64,000 nt of DNA from Streptomyces rubrogriseus. GTDB taxonomy: Bacteria > Actinomycetota > Actinomycetes > Streptomycetales > Streptomycetaceae. Below are positions 58,167 through 64,000 of the stretch, one piece after another. The stretch spans positions 3,472,001 through 3,536,000 of the forward strand of contig NZ_CP116256.1 in assembly GCF_027947575.1 (NCBI RefSeq). Reading direction: 5' to 3'. The notes beneath the pieces were generated by a model. The model had not been told where the DNA came from. It made no database searches and worked only from the letters and a program-made list of their open reading frames with translations. The translations under genes and the position numbers were made by a program. Within the stretch, counting starts at the first letter, position 1, and each line of letters opens with the position of its first letter.

Positions 58167-59192
58167 TCAGGGCCTGCCCCGCGCCGGCACCTCCTCCTCG
58201 GCCCGGGCCGGCCCCGGCGGGGTGCCCTCGCCGAACGGCCGCCCGCCCAGCTCCTGCCGGTGGTGGGGCGTGAGCCAGCCGGCCAGGTCCGGGCCCAGGG
58301 GCACGATGCCGGTCGGGTTGATGCCGGTGTGCACCCGGTAGTAGTGGCGCTTGATGTGGTCGAAGTCGACGGTGTCCCCGAATCCGGGCGTCTGGAACAG
58401 ATCCCGGACGTACGCCCACAGCACGGGGTTCTCCGTCAGCTTCCAGCGGTTGCACTTGAAGTGGCCGTGGTAGACGGCGTCGAAGCGGACCAGCGTGGTG
58501 AACAGCCGGATGTCCGCCTCCGTGATCGTGTCCCCGACCAGGTAGCGCTGCCGTTCCAGCCGGGGCGTCAACTGCTCCAGCCGCCGGAACACACCGGTGC
58601 ACGCCGCCTCGTACTCCTCCTGGCCGGTGGCGAAGCCCGCCCGGTACACACCGTTGTTGACGTCCTCGTAGACGCCCGCCATCACCTCGTCGATCTCGTC
58701 GCGCAGGGCCCGCGGGTACAGGTCGGGCGCGCCCGGCCGGTGCAGCGCGGTCCACTCGGTCGCGAGATCGAGAGTGATCTGCTGGTAGTCGTTGGTGACG
58801 AGCGCCCCGCTGGGCACGTCCACGATCGCCGGCACGCTCACCCCGCCCGGGTAGCCGGTCTCCCGCCGGTCGTAGGCCTCGCTGAGGTAGCGGATGCCGA
58901 GGACCGGGTCGCGGCCGTCCGGGTCCAGTGTGAACCGCCAGCTGCGGTCGTCCTGGACCGGGTCGGCGACCGCCAGGGACAGGGCGTCCTCCAGACCGAG
59001 CAGTCGCCGGGAGACCAGGGCCCGGCTCGCCCACGGACAGGCCCGGCTCACCACCAGGCGGTAGCGGCCGGCCTCCACCGGCCAGCCGTCCCGGCCGTCC
59101 GCCGTGATCCGGTCCGCGAAGTGGCTCCGGGACCGTTTGAACGCCTTCTTCCCGTAGCCGCTGTTCCCGGGCGTCCCGTCGTCACCGCTCAT
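58167..59192 (-). CDS. Glutathionyl-hydroquinone-reductase-like GST protein
   Basis: 341 aa; ATG 59192. It belongs to the Xi-class/EcfT-YqjG group of glutathione transferases: FADRITADGRDGWPVEAGRY, the redox motif ACPWASRALV (Cys about residue 51), the thioredoxin-fold VPAIVDVPSGALVTNDYQQI, and the helical domain with CNRWKLTENPVLWAYVRDLF. In actinobacteria, which make mycothiol instead of glutathione, such enzymes probably reduce mycothiol-quinone adducts (inference). Tandem 8-10-base repeats lie in its leader (about 59215-59255). Confidence 0.88.
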   Translation of the reverse strand: MSGDDGTPGNSGYGKKAFKRSRSHFADRITADGRDGWPVEAGRYRLVVSRACPWASRALVSRRLLGLEDALSLAVADPVQDDRSWRFTLDPDGRDPVLGIRYLSEAYDRRETGYPGGVSVPAIVDVPSGALVTNDYQQITLDLATEWTALHRPGAPDLYPRALRDEIDEVMAGVYEDVNNGVYRAGFATGQEEYEAACTGVFRRLEQLTPRLERQRYLVGDTITEADIRLFTTLVRFDAVYHGHFKCNRWKLTENPVLWAYVRDLFQTPGFGDTVDFDHIKRHYYRVHTGINPTGIVPLGPDLAGWLTPHHRQELGGRPFGEGTPPGPARAEEEVPARGRP

Positions 59193-59386
59193 GCCCCTGC
59201 CTTCCTTCCCGCCGTCCGAGTCCGTCCGAGTCCGTGGGTCCGTGGGTCCGTGCGTTCGTTTCCTCGACCGGCCCCGCGTCCTCGAACCGGCCCCTTGTAG
59301 AGGCGTTCCCCGATTTCGCCGGTCGGCACTGGCGGCCACCCGCAAGGCGGGGTGTGATCCGCGCCGGCCGGGGCAGTCGGGGCTTC

Positions 59387-60370
59387 GTGAGTGGGACAGG
59401 TGGGGAAGAGAAGACGGACCGGAAGGCCGACCGCAGGACGCGCGTCACCGTGCTGGTGGCCCTGGCGGCCAACCTGGTGATCGCCGCCGCCAAGGCGGTC
59501 GGCGGATTCGTCGCGGGATCGCCCGCGCTGCTGTCGGAGGCGGCACACTCCGTCGCGGACAGCATGAACGAGATCTTCCTCCTCGCCGCCCTGCGCCGAA
59601 GCCGCCGCCCCGCCGACCGCAGGCACCCCTTCGGCTACGGCAAGGAACGGTTCTTCTGGTCGCTCCTCGCGGCCGTCGGCATCTTCGTCATGGGCGGGTG
59701 CTTCTCCTTCTTCCAGGGCGTCGAGGCCCTGCGCACCGGCGCCGACGAGAAACTCGGCGGCTACGTGGCCGGACTGATCGTGCTGGGCGTCGCCCTGCTC
59801 GCGGAGGGCGGTTCCCTGCTGCGGGCCCTGCACCAGGTGCGGGGCCAGGGCGGGCTCGCCGACGGGATGCGGGACCCGGCGCTGCGCACGGTCGTCGCCG
59901 AGGACGGCACCGCGGTGCTCGGCGTCTGCCTCGCCATGACCGGCATGGCGCTGCACATGGTCACCGGGCAGGTGGTGTGGGAGGCCTGCGCCTCGCTCGC
60001 CATCGGCGCGCTGCTCGTCTACGTGGCCTACCGGCTGGGCCGCGAGGCCCGCGACCAGCTGATCGGCGAGGCCGCCGACCCGGAGGCCAGCGGCCGGATC
60101 CGGGCACTGCTGCGCGCCCAGCCGGAGATCGACAGTGTCGAGGCGCTGTTCACCATGAAGACCGGCCTGGACTCGACCCTGGTGGCGGCCCGCGTCGATC
60201 TCGTGCCGGGCCTGGACAGCGAGCGGGTGGAGGAGGTCGCCGTACGCATCAAGAAGTCGATCGCGCGCACCGTCAGCGAGGCGGACCAGGTCTTCCTCGA
60301 CGTCACGGACCGGCCCGCGCGGGAGGCGGCGGAAAGCCCCGCCGCGACGGGGGAACGCGGCGGGGCCTGA
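59387..60370 (+). CDS. Cation diffusion facilitator family transporter
   Basis: 327 aa from GTG 59387, the first codon compatible with the family N-terminus. Six membrane helices. The metal site of helix 2 is SEAAHSVADSMNE (H-x3-D) and that of helix 5 AEDGTAVLG. A C-terminal cytosolic ferredoxin-like domain (about 205-300: LLRAQPEIDSVEALFTMKTG) completes the fold. It exports divalent metals (Zn, Fe or Mn) in exchange for protons. Isolated gene with a hairpin over its 3' end. Confidence 0.88.
   Translation: MSGTGGEEKTDRKADRRTRVTVLVALAANLVIAAAKAVGGFVAGSPALLSEAAHSVADSMNEIFLLAALRRSRRPADRRHPFGYGKERFFWSLLAAVGIFVMGGCFSFFQGVEALRTGADEKLGGYVAGLIVLGVALLAEGGSLLRALHQVRGQGGLADGMRDPALRTVVAEDGTAVLGVCLAMTGMALHMVTGQVVWEACASLAIGALLVYVAYRLGREARDQLIGEAADPEASGRIRALLRAQPEIDSVEALFTMKTGLDSTLVAARVDLVPGLDSERVEEVAVRIKKSIARTVSEADQVFLDVTDRPAREAAESPAATGERGGA
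60337..60365. terminator. Hairpin overlapping the end of the CDF gene
   Basis: CCCCGCCGCG (60337-60346) pairs perfectly with CGCGGCGGGG (60356-60365) around a nine-base loop, just before the stop codon at 60368. It can terminate the CDF transcript and also the convergent minus-strand gene. Confidence 0.65.
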
Positions 60371-60434
60371 ACGACGTGTTCCCGAAACCGCCCGGCCCAT
60401 GCACGCCGGTCCGGGAAACTCCCGCACGCCCGGT

Positions 60435-60884
60435 TCAGCCCGCGTGGGACGGCTCCAAGACGAAGACGGGGATCTCCCGTTCCGTCTTCTTCTGGTAGTC
60501 GGCGTACGACGGATACGCCGCGACCGCGCGCTCCCACCACCGGGCCTTCTCCGCGCCGGTGACCTCACGCGCCGTCATGTCCTGCTTCACCGGACCGTCC
60601 TGGAGCTCCACCCGGGGATCGGCCTTCACGTTGAAGTACCAGACGGGGTGCTTGGGCGCCCCGCCCAGGGAGGCGACCACGGCATAGCGGCCCTCGTGCT
60701 CGACGCGCATCAGCGGCGTCTTGCGCAGCTTGCCGCTGCGCGCACCCCGGGTGGTCAGCACGATCACGGGCAGACCGGTGTCCATCAGCGTCGTGCCCTC
60801 GGTGCCGCCCGAGCTCTCGTACCGTTCGACCTGATCGCGCACCCACTGCGTCGGGCTGGGTTCGTACTCGCCGTCAAGAGGCAT
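60435..60884 (-). CDS. F420-dependent (deazaflavin) nitroreductase-family oxidoreductase, Ddn-like
   Basis: 149 aa; ATG 60884 is favoured because AGGGAC lies at a proper distance, while ATG 60890 is too close. The split-barrel Ddn/PF04075 family pattern is visible: [58 protein letters not shown]. The [15 protein letters not shown] block binds the cofactor F420, which streptomycetes make. The natural substrate is unknown; it is probably a quinone or nitro compound. Confidence 0.87.
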   Translation of the reverse strand: MPLDGEYEPSPTQWVRDQVERYESSGGTEGTTLMDTGLPVIVLTTRGARSGKLRKTPLMRVEHEGRYAVVASLGGAPKHPVWYFNVKADPRVELQDGPVKQDMTAREVTGAEKARWWERAVAAYPSYADYQKKTEREIPVFVLEPSHAG

Positions 60885-61192
60885 GTGCATCCGTCCCTGT
60901 TCGTCGTGATGTGAGGCCGGCGGACCGGCGCGTTCCAGTCCTTACCGCCTCCCGCCCCCGAACCCGTGCCGCTCGGCCAGTCACGGGGCGCGATCGGGGC
61001 CGCGGGAGGCCGCGATCGCGCCACGCGCGTCGCGGCGGAGACCGGCACGGGAGGGTCCTACCACCTCCGGAGGGTTGTTCCCCGGCCAGTCTGCCTCCGC
61101 CACCGATCTGGCCGAACTTGCCGTCGCCCCATAGGTGCCCCAGGCATCTAATGAAGATCGATCCGACGCACTCCTCGTCTGCGAGGTCTTCC
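60885..61192. other. 308-base divergent intergenic region with an extended inverted repeat
   Basis: It contains the inverted repeat GGCGCGATCG (60987-60996) / CGATCGCGCC (61013-61022), arms 10 bases and perfect, around a 16-base loop that itself holds GGCC pairs. Possible operator or strong hairpin between the Ddn-like and P450 genes. No coding sequence seen, and promoters are not clear enough to name. Confidence 0.5.
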
Positions 61193-62431
61193 ATGACGGA
61201 CACCGACACGACGACGAACACCGACACGACGACGAACACCCACCCGGCACCCCCCGTCGCCTTCCCCCAGGACCGGACCTGTCCCTACCACCCGCCCGCC
61301 GCCTACGACCCGCTGCGCGCCGCGCGTCCGCTGGCCCGGATCACGCTCTTCGACGGCCGCCCGGCCTGGCTGGTGACCGGGCACGCCGCCGCGCGCCGGC
61401 TGCTGGCCGACCAGCGCCTGTCGACCGACCGCACCCGCGACGGCTTCCCCGCCACGTCGCCGCGCCTGGCCGCCGTACGCGAGCGCAGGACCGCCCTGCT
61501 CGGCGTGGACGACCCCGAGCACCGCGCCCAGCGCAGGATGGTGCTCCCGGAGTTCACCCTGAAACGCGCCGCCGCACTGCGCCCCAGCATCCGGCGGATC
61601 GTCGGCGAACGGCTCGACGCGATGATCGCGCAGGGGTCGCCCGCCGACCTGGTGACGGCCTTCGCGCTGCCCGTGCCCTCGATGGTGATCTGCGCGCTGC
61701 TCGGTGTCCCCTACGCCGACCACGAGTTCTTCGAGGAACAGTCCCGCCGGCTGCTGCGCGGCCCGCTGCCCGCCGACACCAGGGACGCCCGCGACCGACT
61801 GGAGGCGTACCTGGGGGAGTTGGTCGACCGCAAGCGGCGGTCGCCCGGCGAGGGCCTGCTGGACGACCTGGTCCGGCGACAGGCGAGCGAGGGTGCGACC
61901 GACCGCGAGCAGCTGATCGCCTTCGCGGTGATCCTGCTGGTCGCGGGACACGAGACCACCGCCAACATGATCTCGCTGGGCACCTACACCCTCCTGACCA
62001 ACCCCGGGCGGCTGGCCGAACTGCGGGCGGATCCCGCGCTGCTGCCCGGCGCCGTGGAGGAGCTGATGCGCGTCCTGTCGATCGCCGACGGGCTGCTGCG
62101 GATGGCCACCGAGGACATCGACGTGGACGGGCAGACCATCCGGGCCGGCGACGGGGTCGTCTTCTCCACCTCCGTCATCAACCGCGACGAGAGCGTCTAC
62201 CCCGAACCGGACGCCCTCGACTGGCACCGCCCCGCCCGCCACCACGTCGCCTTCGGGTTCGGCATCCACCAGTGCCTCGGTCAGAACCTGGCCCGCGCCG
62301 AACTGGAGATCGCCCTGGAGAGCCTCTTCGACCGGCTGCCCACGCTGCGCCTGGCCGCCCCGGCGGACGAGATCCCCTTCAAGCCCGGCGACACGATCCA
62401 GGGGATGCTGGAACTCCCCGTGGCCTGGTAG
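61193..62431 (+). CDS. Cytochrome P450, CYP105-like
   Basis: 412 aa from ATG 61193 (GAGG seven bases upstream); an in-frame ATG at 61151 would add 14 residues. The first 17 residues are a Thr/Asp/Asn repeat (DTTTNTDTTTNT) of an 18-base tandem duplication at 61202-61237. P450 motifs: I-helix LLVAGHETTANM, K-helix ExxR in VEELMRVLSIADG, and heme loop HVAFGFGIHQCLGQNLARAE. The LSIADG and overall pattern match the CYP105 family of xenobiotic/macrolide hydroxylases. A ferredoxin gene follows 12 bases later. Confidence 0.92.
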   Translation: MTDTDTTTNTDTTTNTHPAPPVAFPQDRTCPYHPPAAYDPLRAARPLARITLFDGRPAWLVTGHAAARRLLADQRLSTDRTRDGFPATSPRLAAVRERRTALLGVDDPEHRAQRRMVLPEFTLKRAAALRPSIRRIVGERLDAMIAQGSPADLVTAFALPVPSMVICALLGVPYADHEFFEEQSRRLLRGPLPADTRDARDRLEAYLGELVDRKRRSPGEGLLDDLVRRQASEGATDREQLIAFAVILLVAGHETTANMISLGTYTLLTNPGRLAELRADPALLPGAVEELMRVLSIADGLLRMATEDIDVDGQTIRAGDGVVFSTSVINRDESVYPEPDALDWHRPARHHVAFGFGIHQCLGQNLARAELEIALESLFDRLPTLRLAAPADEIPFKPGDTIQGMLELPVAW

Positions 62432-62443
62432 GAGGCTCCCGGC

Positions 62444-62644
62444 ATGCGTATCGACATCGACAAGGACATCTGCATCGGCGCGGGCCAGTGCGCCCTGACC
62501 GCCCCCGGCGTCTTCACCCAGGACGACGACGGCTACAGCACGCTCAGGCCCGGCCGGGAGGACGGCGGCGGCAGCGCGCTGGTCCGGGAGGCGGCCCGCG
62601 CCTGCCCCGTCGGCGCGATCACCGTCTCGGAGCGGGTCGGCTGA
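62444..62644 (+). CDS. [3Fe-4S] ferredoxin, partner of the P450
   Basis: 66 aa; ATG 62444 with GGAGG upstream. Cluster ligands fit a 3Fe-4S ferredoxin of the Streptomyces P450 type: CIGAGQC (C-x5-C) near residue 10 and RACPVGAI near residue 52. Gene order P450 then ferredoxin with a 12-base gap means co-transcription. The ferredoxin reductase is not encoded here. Its end overlaps the convergent TetR gene by 26 bases. Confidence 0.93.
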   Translation: MRIDIDKDICIGAGQCALTAPGVFTQDDDGYSTLRPGREDGGGSALVREAARACPVGAITVSERVG

Positions 62645-63197
62645 CCCCGGCCGCGCCCAGCAGCACCCGTGCCGCCTCCCGTGCCTGACGCGCGGGCTCG
62701 GCATCGCCCGTCACGCCCGCCGTCACCATGGCGCCCTCCGCCAGCAGGAACAGCTGCCCGCCCAGCGCGGCGGGCAGCCCCGCGCCGGCCGCCAGAGCGT
62801 CGAGGAAGGCGCGGAACGCCGCCTTGTGCGCCCGCACCCGCTCCGCCACGGCGGGTGAGGCGGGGCCGAGTTCGCCGTAGGCGTTGATCCAGGCACAGCC
62901 GCGGAAACCGGGCTCCGCGAACCATCCGCCGAGCCAGTCGAAGACGGCCAGGAGGCGCGCGCCGGGCTCCTCGTGCCGGCCGACGTACTCGGCCAGCCGT
63001 CCACGCCAGCGCACGTCGCGCCGGTCCAGACAGGCCACGACGAGCTGTTCCTTGGCCGGGAAGAGCTGGTAGAGGCGCTTGAGCGACACGCCGGAGGCAC
63101 CGCGGACCTCGTCCATGCCCACCGCCCGCACGCCCCGCGCGTAGAAGAGCTCCTCCGCCGCGTCCAGCGCCCGCTCCCGGGCGACCTCGCTGTCCAT
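62619..63197 (-). CDS. TetR-family regulator
   Basis: 192 aa; ATG 63197 with GAAGAGG upstream. N-terminal TetR domain: ALDAAEELFYARGVRAVGMD, EVRGASGVSLKRLYQLFPAK (helix-turn-helix about 30-48). The helical ligand domain follows (CAWINAYGELG, LFLLAEGAMVTAGVTGD), as in TetR_C regulators of quinone or aldehyde response. It is divergent from the DUF1348 gene, and two identical-type palindromes lie between them, so it almost certainly represses that gene and itself. Confidence 0.9.
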   Translation of the reverse strand: MDSEVARERALDAAEELFYARGVRAVGMDEVRGASGVSLKRLYQLFPAKEQLVVACLDRRDVRWRGRLAEYVGRHEEPGARLLAVFDWLGGWFAEPGFRGCAWINAYGELGPASPAVAERVRAHKAAFRAFLDALAAGAGLPAALGGQLFLLAEGAMVTAGVTGDAEPARQAREAARVLLGAAGVSRPAPRR

Positions 63198-63210
63198 GGG
63201 GACCTCTTCC

Positions 63211-63240
63211 TTGACCGGAGAACGTGCGTTCTCCTACGGT
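63211..63240 (+). promoter_or_regulatory. Promoter of the DUF1348 gene with TetR operator as spacer
   Basis: TTGACC (63211-63216) and TACGGT (63235-63240) are separated by exactly 18 bases, and those 18 bases are the palindrome described at 63217-63234. A repressor there would exclude RNA polymerase. Confidence 0.7.
63217..63234. promoter_or_regulatory. TetR operator 1
   Basis: GGAGAACG-TG-CGTTCTCC: arms of eight bases, perfect inverted repeat. It is also 20 bases upstream of the TetR start codon. Confidence 0.8.
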
Positions 63241-63251
63241 AGCAGTCCGGT

Positions 63252-63269
63252 GGAGAACGCTCGTTCTCC
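63252..63269. promoter_or_regulatory. TetR operator 2
   Basis: GGAGAACG-CT-CGTTCTCC: the same eight-base arms as operator 1 with a different centre. Centre-to-centre distance 35 bases. It lies between the DUF1348 -10 box and start codon. Confidence 0.8.
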
Positions 63270-63293
63270 ACTGCTGCCCCTGGAGGTTGAGCC

Positions 63294-63731
63294 ATGACGA
63301 CGACCGACCGGCCGCCCTTGCCGCCGTTCACCCGGGAGACCGCCGAACGCAAGGTGCGGGCCGCCGAGGACGCCTGGAACACCCGCGACCCGCACAAGGT
63401 CGCCCTCGCCTACTCCGAGGACTCGGTCTGGCGCAACCGCGACGCCTTCTTCACCGGCCGCGCCGCCATCGTCGAGTTCCTGACCGCCAAGTGGGAGCGC
63501 GAGCGGCGGTACGCGCTGCGCAAGGACCTGTGGGCCTTCGACGGCAACCGCATCGCCGTCCGCTTCCAGTACGAGTCCCAGGACGCGGACGGCCAGTGGT
63601 GGCGCTCCTACGGCAACGAGCTGTGGGAGTTCGACGAGCACGGCCTGATGACCCGGCGCGAGGCGAGCATCAACGACGTGCCCATCGAGGAGGAGGACCG
63701 GCGCATCCTCGGCCCGAGGCCCGCCCAGTAG
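63294..63731 (+). CDS. NTF2-like DUF1348 protein
   Basis: 145 aa; ATG 63294 with GGAGG upstream. SnoaL/NTF2-like fold: [82 protein letters not shown], ending PIEEEDRRI. These residues match the DUF1348 group, found beside TetR regulators across bacteria and probably acting on a small hydrophobic or electrophilic compound. Cytosolic. The TetR/operator arrangement implies induction by its substrate. Confidence 0.88.
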   Translation: MTTTDRPPLPPFTRETAERKVRAAEDAWNTRDPHKVALAYSEDSVWRNRDAFFTGRAAIVEFLTAKWERERRYALRKDLWAFDGNRIAVRFQYESQDADGQWWRSYGNELWEFDEHGLMTRREASINDVPIEEEDRRILGPRPAQ

Positions 63732-63740
63732 GGTTCCGGG

Positions 63741-64000
63741 ATGAGCGATCGGGCTGGAAGCGGCGAGGCCGCACGACCTTTCCTCTACGTCGTCGTCTGC
63801 GCCGCGGGCGTGGCCGAAGGCGTGGTCGGGCTGATCGACGCGGCGCGGGGACGCGGCTGGGAGGTCGGGGTCATAGCGACACCGGTCGCCATGGGCGGCT
63901 TCTTCGACACGGACGCCGTCGAGGCGCGGACCGGTCGCCCGATCCGCTCGGCCTGGCGCACCCCCGGCGAGCCGCGGCCCTTCCCGGCGCCCGACGCCGT
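63741..64000 (+). CDS. Flavoprotein (Dfp/PPC decarboxylase-like), partial
   Basis: ATG 63741, nine bases after the DUF1348 stop; the gene runs off the window. The visible 86 residues (ARPFLYVVVCAAGVAEGVVG, RGRGWEVGVIATPVAMGGFF, EARTGRPIRSAWRTPGEPRP) match the N-terminus of the flavoprotein/HFCD family, where the CAAGVAEG-like loop binds the FMN phosphate. Likely a stand-alone Streptomyces flavoprotein, and the remainder is needed to exclude a CoaC-type enzyme. Same operon as DUF1348 is likely. Confidence 0.7.
   Translation, partial: MSDRAGSGEAARPFLYVVVCAAGVAEGVVGLIDAARGRGWEVGVIATPVAMGGFFDTDAVEARTGRPIRSAWRTPGEPRPFPAPDA

Noticed and set aside
1..64000. CRISPR arrays, tRNA or rRNA genes, insertion sequences, phage genes or attachment sites
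   Set aside because: I read both strands for repeats, cloverleaf ends and transposase motifs and found none that I could support.

Overview
This window looks like chromosomal DNA of a Streptomyces species. It is extremely GC-rich, codon third positions are almost all G or C, start codons are often GTG, and many neighbouring genes overlap by ATGA or GTGA. The gene families are typical of the genus: a streptogrisin-type protease, a Tat-exported PhoD, CYP102B-like and CYP105-like P450s, a DmdR/IdeR-type iron box and a DUF4235 protein. I saw no rRNA, tRNA, CRISPR array, transposase or phage gene. From memory, the gene content resembles the left-arm region of S. coelicolor that carries the rhamnose genes and those two P450s, but I could not check this.

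Layout. 1-4.3 kb: the end of a methyltransferase gene, then a tightly coupled operon of a 62-aa peptide gene, an unknown protein, two paralogous all-helical proteins of unknown function, and a serine hydrolase without a signal peptide. This is the most novel-looking locus and may make a peptide natural product. 4.3-7.5 kb: secreted protease and PhoD phosphatase. 7.7-11.2 kb: a small unknown, a methyltransferase, a DauR/YheO-type regulator with a PLP dehydratase, and a cupin. 11.2-13.3 kb: MacB-like ABC exporter. 13.4-27.6 kb: lactate oxidation genes lutABC beside a full L-rhamnose system (RhaI, bifunctional aldolase/dehydrogenase, RhaB kinase, ABC importer, RhaM mutarotase, LacI regulator). 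Rhamnose ends as DHAP plus L-lactate, and LutABC would carry the lactate to pyruvate. 27.7-34.9 kb: proline-iminopeptidase-like hydrolase, PIG-L deacetylase, ECF41-type sigma factor, Cys-cluster/pentapeptide-repeat protein, CYP102B-like P450 with divergent TetR, and an iron-regulated DUF2470 protein. 34.8-47.8 kb: a frameshifted beta-propeller lactonase, two FUSC-type membrane proteins, FBP-domain and ROK regulators, an epimerase, a HAD hydrolase, a PHP protein, a secreted GH16/CBM13 glucanase and a VanZ protein. 48.0-51.9 kb: a compact Mrp-type cation/proton antiporter operon with fused subunits. 51.9-60.9 kb: DUF4230 protein, OtrA/Tet(M)-like ribosomal protection protein, a PRPP synthase paralogue, STAS antagonist, oxidoreductases, a glutathionyl-hydroquinone-reductase-like protein, and a cation diffusion facilitator. 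61.2-64.0 kb: CYP105-like P450 with ferredoxin, a TetR gene divergent from a DUF1348 gene with two clear operators, and the start of a flavoprotein gene.

Readable regulation includes two LacI-type operators at the divergent rhamnose promoters, an iron box over the DUF2470 promoter, TetR operators inside a -35/-10 spacer, and a possible hairpin and upstream reading frame before the resistance gene. All functions are inferred from sequence motifs and context. No database search was run.
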